This document shows positions 19,349-28,867 of a DNA stretch of 64,000 nucleotides, piece by piece. The position numbers were made by a program, and so were the translations under genes. Every line of letters begins with the position of its first letter. The first letter of the stretch is position 1. This DNA is from JAODBJ01 sp963782465 (GTDB lineage Bacteria; Actinomycetota; Acidimicrobiia; IMCC26256; PALSA-610), in NCBI GenBank assembly GCA_963782465.1, contig CAWAJR010000003.1, forward strand, positions 1,166,121 to 1,230,120, read 5' to 3'. Under the pieces are notes generated by a model that saw only the letters and a list, made by a program, of their open reading frames with translations, was not told where the DNA came from and ran no database searches.

Positions 19349-19404
19349 CTCGTTTTGATGCAACCGGAGCGCGCTCGAGCGCGCTTTCACGACATCAAAA
19401 CGAG
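19349..19404. terminator. Nested palindrome between convergent genes
   Basis: Outer arms CTCGTTTTGATG (19349-19360) and its complement (19393-19404) enclose an inner perfect 18-base palindrome (19368-19385, centre GCTCGAGC). It fills the gap between two convergent genes, so a bidirectional transcription terminator is the simplest reading. TTTT or AAAA lies inside each outer arm. Confidence 0.55.
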
Positions 19405-19411
19405 CGGGGGG

Positions 19412-19917
19412 TCAGGCGACGCGGGCGACGTAGCGGCAGATCGCGGCGGCTTCCTCGATCGGGTCGACCTCGCGGAGGCGGGCGCTCTCGGCCGCGGCCC
19501 ACCACACCGACGCGACCACACCTTCGAGTGCGGGGCGCTCGCCGTGCTCGAGCGCGGCCTGCGTGAACACGCTGAACGCGAGCGAAGCGAGCGTCTCCCC
19601 GATCTCCTCGTGGGCGCGGGCGACGGCCAGGCATTCGGCGCCGACGCTCACCGCCTCGCGTTCGAACCAGGCCCGGGCCGCGTCGACGTAGGTCGCGAGG
19701 ATCTGCGCCTCGCCGTCGGGTGGGGGCGCGAGCTTCAGGTAGATCCGGGCGACCGTCGGCGCGGCCCGCACGGCCGGCCGTACCGCACCGTCGTCGAGCG
19801 CGCCATCCACCAGGACGGCATAACCGCCGTCGTCGCCCCGGAGCCGTGCGACCACGGGCGCCAGGAGCGTCCCGACCGCACGAGCAGCGGGCCGGTCTCA
19901 GGGGCCTGGTCCACCAT
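19412..19917 (-). CDS. Hypothetical protein, probably helical (frameshifted)
   Basis: The downstream frame (147 residues from GTG 19855) is rich in alanine and helical segments, such as AQILATYVDAARAWFEREAVSVG and LASLAFSVFTQAALEHG. A better start, ATG 19917, encodes MVDQAPETGPLLVRSG in another frame that would join at TLLAPVVARL if one base were restored near 19870-19873. The repaired product is about 168 residues. No family is recognised. It could instead simply begin at GTG 19855. It is divergent from the enoyl-CoA hydratase at 19981. Confidence 0.6.
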
Positions 19918-19980
19918 CTCTTGACTCGGCAGACCATACCCACGACCTGAGGCATCGGCGCGGCAACTACATTCCGCGCG

Positions 19981-20808
19981 GTGCAGTTCCGAACCATTCG
20001 TTACGAACTCGACGGCCCGATCGCCACGATCACGCTCGCGCGGCCCGAAGCGGCCAACGCGCAGAACAGTGAACTGATCGGTGAACTCGACGTTGCACTC
20101 GACCTCGCGCTCGCCGACGGCGACGTACGCGTCGTGGTGCTCGCGGCCGACGGGAAGCACTTCTCCGCCGGGCACGACCTGAAGGAACTCCTCGCCGGCG
20201 TCGAGCACTGGGCCGCGATGCGCGACACACCCGAAGGCAAGCTCGCCCACGAGCAAACGATGTACTGGGACAAGCTCGTGAAGCTCCGCGACTTGCCCAA
20301 ACCGACGATCGCCGCCGTGCAGGGAACGTGTTCCGCGGCGGGGATGATGCTCGCCTGCATGTGCGACCTGATCGTCGCGGCCGACGACGCGAAGTTCTCG
20401 AACCCGGTACTGCGCATGAGCGGTGTGGGCGTGGAACTCCTCGTCGAACCGTGGGAACTCGGCCCCCGCAAGGCGAAGGAGTTCTTGCTCTGCGCGCAGA
20501 CGATCAGCGCGACCGACGCCGAACGTTACGGTCTCGTGAATCGTGTCGTCGCGCGCGACGACCTGGCGGCCGAGGCGCACCGGATGGCGAACGAGGTCGC
20601 GCTCGTCCCGCCGCTCACCGCGCAAGCGATCAAGGATTCGATCAACAACATGGTCGACCTGATGGGCCAGCGCGAATCGTGGAAGTACCACTTCATGCTC
20701 CACCAGTTCGTGTCGAACACACCGACCGCGCTCGCCAAGGTCGACGCCCGCAAGACGGGTGGGATGGACGCGGTGAAAGCGGAGCAGCAGCGGGGCGACC
20801 GGTCGTGA
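19981..20808 (+). CDS. Enoyl-CoA hydratase/isomerase
   Basis: A 275-residue crotonase-fold enzyme from GTG 19981. ITLARPEAANAQN is the start of the fold, GKHFSAGHDLKELL forms the first oxyanion-hole strand, and AAVQGTCSAAGMMLACMCDLIVAADDAKF the second. It hydrates or isomerises an enoyl-CoA in beta-oxidation; the usual glutamate pair is not clear, so the exact reaction is open. It overlaps the next gene by four bases (GTGA), making it the first member of an operon with the CoA-transferase, OB-fold protein and thiolase. Confidence 0.88.
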   Translation: MQFRTIRYELDGPIATITLARPEAANAQNSELIGELDVALDLALADGDVRVVVLAADGKHFSAGHDLKELLAGVEHWAAMRDTPEGKLAHEQTMYWDKLVKLRDLPKPTIAAVQGTCSAAGMMLACMCDLIVAADDAKFSNPVLRMSGVGVELLVEPWELGPRKAKEFLLCAQTISATDAERYGLVNRVVARDDLAAEAHRMANEVALVPPLTAQAIKDSINNMVDLMGQRESWKYHFMLHQFVSNTPTALAKVDARKTGGMDAVKAEQQRGDRS

Positions 20809-22001
20809 CGGGACCGCTCCTGGGATTGCGCGTCATCGACCTCGGCACACGGATCGCGGCGCCCTTCTGCGCGGGGCTGCTCGGTGAGCAGGGGGCCGAG
20901 GTCGTCAAGGTCGAGCAACCGCGCGGCGGCGACTTCATGCGCGAGATCGGGCCGTTCGTCGAAACCGCCGAAGGCCCACACTCGTTGTTCTGGGCTGTCG
21001 AAGGTCGGGGTCGCAAGAGCGTCACCATCGACCTGCGCCAAGGCGAAGGCCAAGACCTCTTCCGCCGGCTCGCGGCAACCGCCGATGTCGTCGTCGAGAA
21101 CTTCCGGCCCGGCACGCTCGAAGGGTGGAACATCGCCCCGGCCGACCTCGACGAACGGCTGGTCGTCGTGCGGATCAGCAGCTTCGGCCAGGACGGCCCG
21201 AATTCGCACCGGCCCGGCCTGGATCGGGTCGGTATCGGGTACGGCGGGCTCCTCCACCTCACCGGGTACCCCGATCGACCGCCCGTACGCGTCGGTGTCA
21301 CCATCTCCGACTACCTCACCGGCGTGTTCGCCGCCCAGGCCGCGATCGCCGCGCTCTACGCGCGCGACGCCCGTCGCGACGGAAAGGGTGCGGTGATCGA
21401 CGCCGCCCTCTACGGGTCGGTGCTGCGCATCCTCGAATGGACGCTCGCCGGGTACGACAAGCTCGGCACGGTCCGCAAGCGGGAGGGCAACCGGCTCGCC
21501 AACTCCGCGCCGCTCGACAACTACCCCACCGCGGACGCCAAGTTCGTGTGCATCGTCGCCGGTTCCGACGCGAACTTCTCGCGGTTGTGCAAGGCGATGG
21601 ACCGGCCCGACCTGCTCGACGACCCGCGCTTCACGAAGCTCGCCGATCGGGCCCGGCACGGCGACGAGATCAACGCGATCGTCTCGACCTGGACGTCGGC
21701 GCTGCCGGCGACCGAGATCGAGGAACGCTGTGTCGCGCACGACGTCCCGGTCGCGACGGCGTACAGCGCGGCCGACATCTTCGCCGACCCGCACATGCTC
21801 GCCCGGGGCGACCTCGTGACGGTCGACGACCCGGTTGCGGGCCCGATGCGCCAGCAGGCTCCGTTCCCCCGCATGGTCGGCGCCGCGCCCGTCGTGCCGA
21901 GCGGCGCGCCGCGGCTCGGTGCCGACACGCGCGACGTGCTCGGCGCGCTCGGCGTGACCGACGCGGAGTTCGCCCGGCTGCACGACGGCGGGGTGATCTG
22001 A
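20805..22001 (+). CDS. CaiB/BaiF-family CoA-transferase
   Basis: A 398-residue class III CoA-transferase starting GTG 20805 (GTGA overlap). LLGLRVIDLGTRIAAPFCAGLLGEQGAEVVKVEQPRGGD is the diagnostic N-terminus. It continues with VVENFRPGTLEGW, the internal YGGLLHLTGY and DAALYGSVLRILEW (catalytic-aspartate region). It moves CoA between an acyl donor and acceptor. Its product is probably the substrate for the dehydration and thiolysis enzymes in the same operon. Its TGA overlaps the ATG of the next gene (TGATG). Confidence 0.9.
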   Translation: MTGPLLGLRVIDLGTRIAAPFCAGLLGEQGAEVVKVEQPRGGDFMREIGPFVETAEGPHSLFWAVEGRGRKSVTIDLRQGEGQDLFRRLAATADVVVENFRPGTLEGWNIAPADLDERLVVVRISSFGQDGPNSHRPGLDRVGIGYGGLLHLTGYPDRPPVRVGVTISDYLTGVFAAQAAIAALYARDARRDGKGAVIDAALYGSVLRILEWTLAGYDKLGTVRKREGNRLANSAPLDNYPTADAKFVCIVAGSDANFSRLCKAMDRPDLLDDPRFTKLADRARHGDEINAIVSTWTSALPATEIEERCVAHDVPVATAYSAADIFADPHMLARGDLVTVDDPVAGPMRQQAPFPRMVGAAPVVPSGAPRLGADTRDVLGALGVTDAEFARLHDGGVI

Positions 22002-22405
22002 TGACGAGCCGCGCCGTGCACGACGGCCTGTTCGAAGTCGATGCCTCCGGTGCCCTGCGGCTCGTCGGCGGCTACTCACCGACGAGCGGCCGGTACCACT
22101 TCCCGTTGCTCGACACGTGCCCGTTCAGCGGTGCCACCGACGTCGAACGTGTGCTCCTCGGCGGCGAGGCGACGCTCTGGGCGTGGACGGCCGTCACCGC
22201 GCCACCGCCCGGGTACCGCGGGACCGTGCCGTACGGGTTCGGCATCGTCGAGTTGACACAGGAACGCCTGCGCGTGATCACCCGCATCACGGAGCCCGAT
22301 CCGTCGGCGCTGGCGTTCGGTGAACCGATGCGCGCCGTCGCCGACGTGCTCCACGTCGACGATGACGGCAACGACGTTGTCACGTGGGCGTTCGCGCCAT
22401 GCTGA
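22001..22405 (+). CDS. OB-fold/DUF35-type protein
   Basis: A 134-residue protein starting in the TGATG overlap. It has a short N-terminal segment with the single cysteine of DTCPFSGATDVERVLL, where relatives have a four-cysteine zinc ribbon, and then an OB-fold (ATLWAWTAVTAPPPGYRGTVPYGFGIVEL). Such proteins act as partners of SCP-x-like thiolases or as ChsH-type hydratase partners. Its place directly before a thiolase fits that. Loss of three of the four zinc cysteines is a deviation from the family pattern. Confidence 0.75.
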   Translation: MTSRAVHDGLFEVDASGALRLVGGYSPTSGRYHFPLLDTCPFSGATDVERVLLGGEATLWAWTAVTAPPPGYRGTVPYGFGIVELTQERLRVITRITEPDPSALAFGEPMRAVADVLHVDDDGNDVVTWAFAPC

Positions 22406-22535
22406 TGCGGCGACGACCTCCGGTGCTCGAGCACGGACAGTTGCAAGGTGGGAGCACGATGACCGCACCTCCGGTCTGCGGCTGGGCGAGCTCACCCGCT
22501 CCGCTCGCTCGCCGCGCGGCGAATGGGATCGCACA

Positions 22536-23662
22536 GTGAGCACGACCGTGGAGATCGCCGGGGTCGGGATCCATCCCTTCGGTCGTTTCGAAGGCACGAC
22601 GGTCACGCAGATGGGTGTGCACGCGGTGCGCGCCGCGCTCGGCGAGGCCGGCGACCCGCCGTTCCAAGCCGCGTTCTGTGGCACCGCGTACTCAGGGGTC
22701 GCGTCGGGCCACAAGGTGCTGGGCGCGCTGGCCCGTACCGGCATGCCCATCGTCGACGTTGAAGCCGGCTGCGCGAGCGGCGGCGCCGCGCTGCAGCTCG
22801 CGGCGGGCGCGATCCGCGCCGGGCAGTACGACTGCGTCCTCGTGTTCGGGATCGAGAAGATGCCGAAAGGCATCATCCGGTCGTCGTTCTTCGAACCGTG
22901 GCGTGAGGAAGCCGGCCTGGCCGCCACCCCCGCCTACTTCGCGCTCCGGGCGCAGCGCCTGCTGCGCGAGGCCGGCCTCACCAAGGAAGACCTGGCGCAG
23001 GTCGTGGTGAAGAACCGGCGCCATGGCGTCCACAACCCGAATGCGATGTTCCGCAAAGAGGTGACGGCCGGCGAAGTGCTGGCCTCGCGCCTCGTGTGCG
23101 AGCCCTTGCACCTCTGGATGCTGTGCTCACCGAACGAGGGCGCGGCCGCGGTCGTGTTGCGACGCGCCGGCAGCGACGCCCGGGTGAAGCTGGCCGCGGC
23201 GCGTTTGCGTTCGCATCTCCCCGGCAGCGTGCTCGGCGAGGCAACGCCGATGTCGGGTGTCGACGACACCGGCATCACCCCGCCGTCGACACTGGCCGCC
23301 GACGACGCCTACGAGGAAGCCGGCGTCGGGCCGACGACCTCGACGTCGTCGAGTGCCAGGACACCGACGCGGCGCGCGAGCTCCTCGCCTACCAGGAACT
23401 GCGGCTCTGCGCGCCGGGCGACCAGGCGAAGTTGCTCGCGGCCGGCGACGTCGCGCTCGGGGGCCGCCGGCCGGTGAACCCGTCGGGCGGGCTGCTGTCG
23501 AAGGGTGAACCGCTGGGCGCGTCGGCGCTCGGGCAGGTGATCGAGTTGGTCCATCAGTTGCGCGGCGACGCCGGCGCGCGCCAGGTGCCCGGTGCCCGGG
23601 TCGGCCTCGCGCATACCGTCGGTCGCGGCGCGAACGCGTGCGCGGTGATCGTCAGCACGTAG
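22536..23662 (+). CDS. SCP-x/lipid-transfer-type thiolase (frameshifted)
   Basis: About 375 residues if repaired, from GTG 22536. The nucleophilic cysteine is in EAGCASGGAALQLA. EKMPKG, NRRHGVHNPNAMF, NPSGGLLSKGEPLGASAL and HTVGRGANACAVIV are typical of sterol-carrier-type thiolases of actinobacteria. The frame breaks at 23328-23332, where GGGCC stands for an expected GGGCCC (…GVGP then DDLDVVECQDT). Thiolytic removal of acetyl- or propionyl-CoA from a side chain is the likely role, with the OB-fold protein upstream as partner. A 130-base gap without a gene separates them. Confidence 0.85.
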
Positions 23663-23677
23663 GCAGCGGAGGTCGTC

Positions 23678-24934
23678 ATGGCGTCGCATCTCTCCGACGT
23701 GTGGTTTCGCGTCACCGATCTCGAGATCGCCGAAGGCTCGGGGTGCGTCGTGCGCACGACCGACGGCGTCGAGTACCTCGACTTCACGAGCGGTATCGCG
23801 GTCACGAGCACCGGGCATGCGCACCCGCGCGTCGTCGAAGCGATTCGCGAGCAGGCGGGCAAGATCATCCACGCGCAGGTGAACTGTTACCGGCACCCGC
23901 TCCTCGAACCTCTCGGGCGCCGCCTCGCTTCGGTCACTCCCGACGACATCGACCGGTTCTTCGTCACCAACTCCGGGGCCGAAGCGACCGAGGCCGCGGT
24001 GAAACTGGCCCGGCACGCGACCGGGCGCACGAACATCGTCGTGATGGACGGCTCGTTCCACGGCCGCACGATGCTGACGATGGCGATGACCACGTCGAAG
24101 ACCGGGTACCGGGCCGGGTACCAACCGTTGCCGGCCGGGATCTTCGTCACGCCGTTCCCCCGCGCGTTCGAATGGCAGGTCACCGAGAGCGAGGCGACGA
24201 ACCGTGCGCTCGCCGCGTTGCGCCGCCTGCTGCGCACCCAGACCGCGCCGGGCGAAACCGCGGCGATCGTGATGGAACCGGTGCTCGGCGAGGGCGGCTA
24301 CATCGCGGCGTCGCCCGACTACATCCGCGGGCTGCGAGCCATCTGCGACGAGCACGGGATCCTGTTCGTCGCCGACGAGGTGCAGACCGGGTTCGGGCGC
24401 ACCGGCCGCATGTTCGCGGTCGAACATGCGGGCGTCGTGCCCGACATCATGGTGATGGCCAAAGGCATCGCCAGCGGGTTCCCGATCGCGGCGATCGGCG
24501 CCCGCGAGGAGCTCATGGCGCGCTGGCCCACCGGTGCGCACGGCGGCACGTACGGCGGCAACCCGATCGGTTGCGCGGCGGCACTGGCGACCGTCGACGT
24601 GATCGTGCAGGAAGGTCTGGTGGAGAACGCGGCCGAGCGCGGCAGCCAACTCCTCGACGCGCTCCGCACCCTGCAGAAGAGCGATTCGGGGCTGGCCGAC
24701 GTTCGCGGGCTCGGGCTCATGGTCGCCGCCGAATTCGTCGACCAGACGGGCGCACCCGACGCGGCGCGCACCGCGGCGGTGATCTCGCATTGCCTGCGCG
24801 AGTCGCACGTGCTCTTCATGAACGCCGGAACCGACGCGAACATCGTGCGGTGGATGCCCCCGCTCGTGGTCGACGCGGCACAGATCGACCGGGCCGTCGA
24901 GGCCTTCGCCGCCGCGGTGCACGCGACTCGCTGA
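23678..24934 (+). CDS. Class III aminotransferase, 4-aminobutyrate transaminase-like
   Basis: A 418-residue PLP enzyme. LDFTSGIAVTSTGHAHPRVVEAI, TNSGAEATEAAVKLARHATGR and SFHGRT are the class III signature. The Schiff-base lysine is in VMAKGIASGFPIAAI at about residue 265. EVQTGFGRTG precedes it. The donor is probably an omega-amino acid or similar; the gabT assignment is not firm. It starts 15 bases after the thiolase and may belong to the same operon. Its end converges on the binding-protein gene at 24945. Confidence 0.87.
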   Translation: MASHLSDVWFRVTDLEIAEGSGCVVRTTDGVEYLDFTSGIAVTSTGHAHPRVVEAIREQAGKIIHAQVNCYRHPLLEPLGRRLASVTPDDIDRFFVTNSGAEATEAAVKLARHATGRTNIVVMDGSFHGRTMLTMAMTTSKTGYRAGYQPLPAGIFVTPFPRAFEWQVTESEATNRALAALRRLLRTQTAPGETAAIVMEPVLGEGGYIAASPDYIRGLRAICDEHGILFVADEVQTGFGRTGRMFAVEHAGVVPDIMVMAKGIASGFPIAAIGAREELMARWPTGAHGGTYGGNPIGCAAALATVDVIVQEGLVENAAERGSQLLDALRTLQKSDSGLADVRGLGLMVAAEFVDQTGAPDAARTAAVISHCLRESHVLFMNAGTDANIVRWMPPLVVDAAQIDRAVEAFAAAVHATR

Positions 24935-24944
24935 ACCCCCGCCG

Positions 24945-26366
24945 TTACTCGCCGATGCGCGCGTTGTACGTCGTTATCTTCTCGGTCGCTTCGCGTTGGG
25001 CCAGCGCGATCGCCTGGTCGACCGGCATGTGCTGGCTGATCATCGCGTCCAAGCCGTCCTTCACCGCGTCGCGCACACCCTGGTAGTCGCCGATCAGTGA
25101 GCCTGTGTTGGCGTCAGTGACCTTGCCGGCGAGCAGCTGCGTGTAGCCGGCCTCGAACGAAGGATCGTTCTTCCACTCCTTCTGCAGGGCCGGGTCGCTC
25201 GCCGCGTCGGTACGCACCGGCACATAGCCGGCCGCCATCGCGAGCGACGCCTGCTCCTTCGCGCTGCTCAGGTACTTCACGAACTCCCACGCCGCGGCCC
25301 GCTTTTCGGGGCTCGACGATTTCGGGATCCACAACGCGCCGTCGCCGACGGGCACGCCACCACCCGCCGTGAATTCGGGCAACGGGGCCGCCGCGACCTT
25401 CACACCCTTGAACTCGCCCGACTGCAGCACCTGCCGCACAGTGCCGAGCACCCCGCTCGCCTCGAACGTCATGGCTGCGTCGTGGTTCCCGATCGCCAGC
25501 ATGTGATCGATGTTCCCCGGCGTCGATCCGGTGTTGAGCGCGAGCCCCGAACGCACCATGTCGTCCCACCACGCCCAGATCTTCTTCGCGACCGGGTTGT
25601 CGATCGTCGCGGCCGTCGCCCGCGCGTTGCGGCCATTGCCGTTGTTCACGAGCGTTCCGCCCGACTTCGCGTTCAGGTATTCGAAGATGTACGGCTCGAT
25701 GCGGAGCGCGATGCCGTGCTTCGCGACGCCGCGGTCGACGATCTGCTGGGCGTAGGCCTTGATCTCCGCGAACGTGGTGGGCGGCTTGTTCGGGTCGAGG
25801 CCGGCCTTCGTGAACGCGTTCGCGTCGTAGAAGAGCACCGGGTTGGAGACGTTCCACGGCATCGCCTCGAGCACGCCACCCGACGAGTAGTAGGCGGTGG
25901 CGCGCGGCACGAACGTCGCGAGCGAGTAGTGGTCGGCATCGACGCAGGCCTGCATGGGAATGGTGCTCTGGCTGTCGAGCATCACCTGCACGGTCGTCTC
26001 TTCGAGCTGGACGAGGTCGGGGACGTCGCCGGTCGACAGCCCGGCCTTGTACTTGGTGATCTCGTCGAGGTAGCTGGGGAACGGCAGCAGCTTCACGCGC
26101 ACGTCACCCTGGGATGCGTTGAACGTCTTGACGGTGGCCGCCAGCCAGTCGGCGTTCGCTCGCGTCATCGAATGCCAGAAGGTGATCGTCACCGGCTTCT
26201 TGGCCGATGCGAGCGCGGCGAGCCCGCATTGCGACGAGTCGACCTTTGCCTTCGCGCCCGAGGTCGCGGTCGATTGGTTACTCGAAGCGTTCTCGCCGCT
26301 GCCGCCGCACACGCTGAACGCCAGCGCGACGACGACCCCGGCCACCACCACCGCACGACGCAGCAT
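24945..26366 (-). CDS. ABC transporter sugar-binding lipoprotein, second copy
   Basis: A 473-residue extracellular solute-binding protein of the UgpB/MalE class. The signal peptide ends in a lipobox-like FSVCGG. ITFWHSMTRANADWLAATVKTFNASQ is the family's N-terminal lobe, with PWNVSNPVLFYDANAFTKAGLDPNKPPTTFAE and SSPEKRAAAWEFVKYL later. It is clearly paralogous to the protein at 26466, and the two are in tandem in the same operon. Ligand may be a sugar or glycerophosphodiester. Confidence 0.9.
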   Translation of the reverse strand: MLRRAVVVAGVVVALAFSVCGGSGENASSNQSTATSGAKAKVDSSQCGLAALASAKKPVTITFWHSMTRANADWLAATVKTFNASQGDVRVKLLPFPSYLDEITKYKAGLSTGDVPDLVQLEETTVQVMLDSQSTIPMQACVDADHYSLATFVPRATAYYSSGGVLEAMPWNVSNPVLFYDANAFTKAGLDPNKPPTTFAEIKAYAQQIVDRGVAKHGIALRIEPYIFEYLNAKSGGTLVNNGNGRNARATAATIDNPVAKKIWAWWDDMVRSGLALNTGSTPGNIDHMLAIGNHDAAMTFEASGVLGTVRQVLQSGEFKGVKVAAAPLPEFTAGGGVPVGDGALWIPKSSSPEKRAAAWEFVKYLSSAKEQASLAMAAGYVPVRTDAASDPALQKEWKNDPSFEAGYTQLLAGKVTDANTGSLIGDYQGVRDAVKDGLDAMISQHMPVDQAIALAQREATEKITTYNARIGE

Positions 26367-26465
26367 CGGGTTCTCCCGGTTTCGGGTCCTTTGCCCGAAG
26401 GTACGAAGCTCGGCGCCCGGGCCCAGGGCCGGACGGCGGGCGTCGGGAGCCGAAAGACCCGGGTG

Positions 26466-27890
26466 TCAGCCGACCCGGTCGTTGTACGCGGTCATGGCCG
26501 CGTTCGCGGCCTTGGCCGCCGACGCCAGCGCCTTGTCGGGTGCGACGTGCTGCACGAACATGGAGTCGAACGCGTCGATCACCGCACCCCGAACGCCGAC
26601 GCCCTTCGCCCCGTAGTCGCCGATCACCGGTCCGGCCGTGGCGTCGCTCTCAGTGCCTTTCAGCAACTGGTCGTAGGAGATGCGGTAGTAGGGCTTCTGC
26701 TGCCAGAGCGTCTTGAGCGGCTCCAGCGTCGTCGCCGACTTACGGATCGGCAGGTAGCCGGTGGCGGCCGACCACGATGCCTGCGACTGGGCCGAGTCGA
26801 GGAATTTCAGGAACTCCCAGGCCGCGGCCTGCTTCTCCGGCGACGACTGTTTCACGATGAACAGCGCGCCGCCGCCGACGAGCACCCCGCCCGAACCGCC
26901 CGGTCCGGGGAGCGGCCCCACGCCGAGATCGACGCCGGAGAACTCACCGTGGCCGAGGATCTGCGAGATCGTGCCCAGCGCGGCCGACGTGTCGATCGTC
27001 ATCGCCGCCTGCCGGTTGCCGACCGCGAAGTAGTGGTTGTAGTCGTTTTCACCGGTGCTGAGTGCAAGGTGCGACTTCACCAAGTTGGAGAGGAAGGTGA
27101 AGATCTTCAGGCCCTCGGCATCGTCGAACGTCACCGCGGTGGCCCGCTTCTGGCGCCCGTTGGAGTTGTTCACGAACGTGTGGTTCGCCATCGCGAGCCA
27201 CTGCTCGAGGAACCAACTGTCGGTCTTGAAGGCCAGCCCGTACTTCTCCACGTGCTTGTCGACGATCTGCTGGGCGTCGGCCTTGAGTTCGTCGAGCGTC
27301 GCCGGCGGCTTGTTCGGGTCGAGCCCGGCCGCCCGGAACGCGTTCTTGTCGTAGTAGAGGACCGGGTTCGACACGTTGAAGGGCATCGCGTACTGCACAC
27401 CGCCCACCGTGAAGTAGTCGATCGTGCGCTTCACGAAGTCGGACGTGTCGTAGTTGTCGGCGCTGATGCACGACTGCGCGGGCAACACCGCCTGCGTGTC
27501 GATCATCTGCTGCTGGGCAATCTCCTCGCTCATCACGATGTCGGGAAGGTTCTTCGTCGACAGGCCGGCGGTGAACTGGGTGAGCGTGTCGGTGTAGCTC
27601 GGTTGGTTGACGAGCTTCACCTTCACCTGGCTCTGCGACGCGTTGAACTTCGCCGCGAGCTGGTTGAGCTCCGTGAGGTTCGCCCGGGTCATCGAGTGCC
27701 ACATCGTGATCGAGACCGGGCCGGAAGCGTTCTTCAGGGCGTCGAGCGGGCAGGCGGGCAACTTCGCGGGCGTCGTGCTCCCGTTCGCGCCCCCGGCGTT
27801 CGGCGTGCTGCCGCTACTTCCGCCGCAGGCGGCCAGCGCGAGCGCGAGCACAGCGCCCGTCGCGACGAGTCGGGCAGGGAGCTTTCGCAT
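26466..27890 (-). CDS. ABC transporter sugar-binding lipoprotein, first copy
   Basis: A 474-residue lipoprotein starting at ATG 27890 (MRKLPARLVATGAVLALALAACGG), with lipobox LAACGG. SITMWHSMTRANLTELNQLAAKFNASQ and PFNVSNPVLYYDKNAFRAAGLDPNKPPATLDE match the neighbouring binding protein almost segment for segment. It follows the second permease by five bases. It delivers a substrate to the ABC permeases; the presence of two related binders suggests two related substrates. Confidence 0.9.
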   Translation of the reverse strand: MRKLPARLVATGAVLALALAACGGSSGSTPNAGGANGSTTPAKLPACPLDALKNASGPVSITMWHSMTRANLTELNQLAAKFNASQSQVKVKLVNQPSYTDTLTQFTAGLSTKNLPDIVMSEEIAQQQMIDTQAVLPAQSCISADNYDTSDFVKRTIDYFTVGGVQYAMPFNVSNPVLYYDKNAFRAAGLDPNKPPATLDELKADAQQIVDKHVEKYGLAFKTDSWFLEQWLAMANHTFVNNSNGRQKRATAVTFDDAEGLKIFTFLSNLVKSHLALSTGENDYNHYFAVGNRQAAMTIDTSAALGTISQILGHGEFSGVDLGVGPLPGPGGSGGVLVGGGALFIVKQSSPEKQAAAWEFLKFLDSAQSQASWSAATGYLPIRKSATTLEPLKTLWQQKPYYRISYDQLLKGTESDATAGPVIGDYGAKGVGVRGAVIDAFDSMFVQHVAPDKALASAAKAANAAMTAYNDRVG

Positions 27891-27895
27891 CGGAT

Positions 27896-28867
27896 TCAAC
27901 CCTTCACGGCACCGGCGGTGAGCCCGCGTACCAACTGCTTCTGGAACACCAACAAGAGGATGAATAGTGGGAGCGCGGCGAGCACGGTACCGGCGAAGGT
28001 CACATTGATCCGGTCGACACTCACCTTGCTCAGCTGCCGCAAGCCCACCTGCACCGGCCGGAGCCGGTCGTCCTGGGTCACGACGAGGGGCCACAGGTAC
28101 TGGTTCCAGCCGTCGAAGAACGCGAACAACGCCAGCGCGCCGATCGTCGGCCGTGCGAGCGGCACCGCGACGCGGGTCATGAACCGGAAATGCCCGTAGC
28201 CGTCGAGCGCGGCGGCATCGCGCAGGTCGCGAGGCAGGGAGAGGAACGCCTGGCGGACGAGGAAGGCCCCGAAGCCCGTCGCGAGGAACGGCACCGCGAG
28301 CCCGCCGTAGGTGTTGTAACCGGCGATCGAACCGAGGACCGGCATGTGCTTGAACGACGACACGGTCTGCACGTTGGTGAAGAAGGTGACTTCGAACGGG
28401 ATCATCATCGTGGAGAGGAACACCACGAACAACGTCCGTTTGAGCGGGAAGTCGAGAAAGGCGAACGCGTAGGCGGCGAAGACCGAGGTGATGATCTGGC
28501 CCGCGACGATCAGGGCCGTCACGATGAAGCTGTTCAGCAGGTACCGGCCGAGGTGGCCCTCGTTCCAGGCCTGCGAGTACACGTTCCACCGGGGATGGAC
28601 GGGGAACAACGTCGGCGGCCGGTGGGCGATGATGTCAGGCCGCAACAGCGAGTTCACGACCGTGATGTAGACGGGGAACAGCACGATCAACGCGAGCATC
28701 GTGAGCAGCAGGTAACGGTTGATCGTCGACAGCCGCCGCGCCACGTGTGGCGACGCGAACGCGCCACCGATCGCGAGCCCGATCGCGACGGCAACCAGCA
28801 ACCCGATCACGATGACGAAACGCTGGAACCCCGGCGCCAGTGTCGCGAGCACGATGTCAGCGTTCAT
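27896..28867 (-). CDS. Carbohydrate ABC transporter permease, UgpE-like
   Basis: A 323-residue membrane protein. It has about seven hydrophobic segments, one more than the family norm, because of an extra N-terminal helix (FVIVIGLLVAVAIGLAIG) before NRYLLLTMLALIVLFPVYITVVNSL. The EAA loop reads RDAAALDGYGHFRFMTRVAVPLARP, which couples to the ATPase. Its ATG 28867 overlaps the stop of the first permease. It forms the channel with that subunit. Confidence 0.88.
   Translation of the reverse strand: MNADIVLATLAPGFQRFVIVIGLLVAVAIGLAIGGAFASPHVARRLSTINRYLLLTMLALIVLFPVYITVVNSLLRPDIIAHRPPTLFPVHPRWNVYSQAWNEGHLGRYLLNSFIVTALIVAGQIITSVFAAYAFAFLDFPLKRTLFVVFLSTMMIPFEVTFFTNVQTVSSFKHMPVLGSIAGYNTYGGLAVPFLATGFGAFLVRQAFLSLPRDLRDAAALDGYGHFRFMTRVAVPLARPTIGALALFAFFDGWNQYLWPLVVTQDDRLRPVQVGLRQLSKVSVDRINVTFAGTVLAALPLFILLLVFQKQLVRGLTAGAVKG

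Noticed and set aside
25482..28199. A 905-residue open frame on the plus strand across the two binding-protein genes
   Set aside because: It is antisense to two well-recognised lipoproteins and has no domain; such long shadow frames are expected in high-GC DNA.
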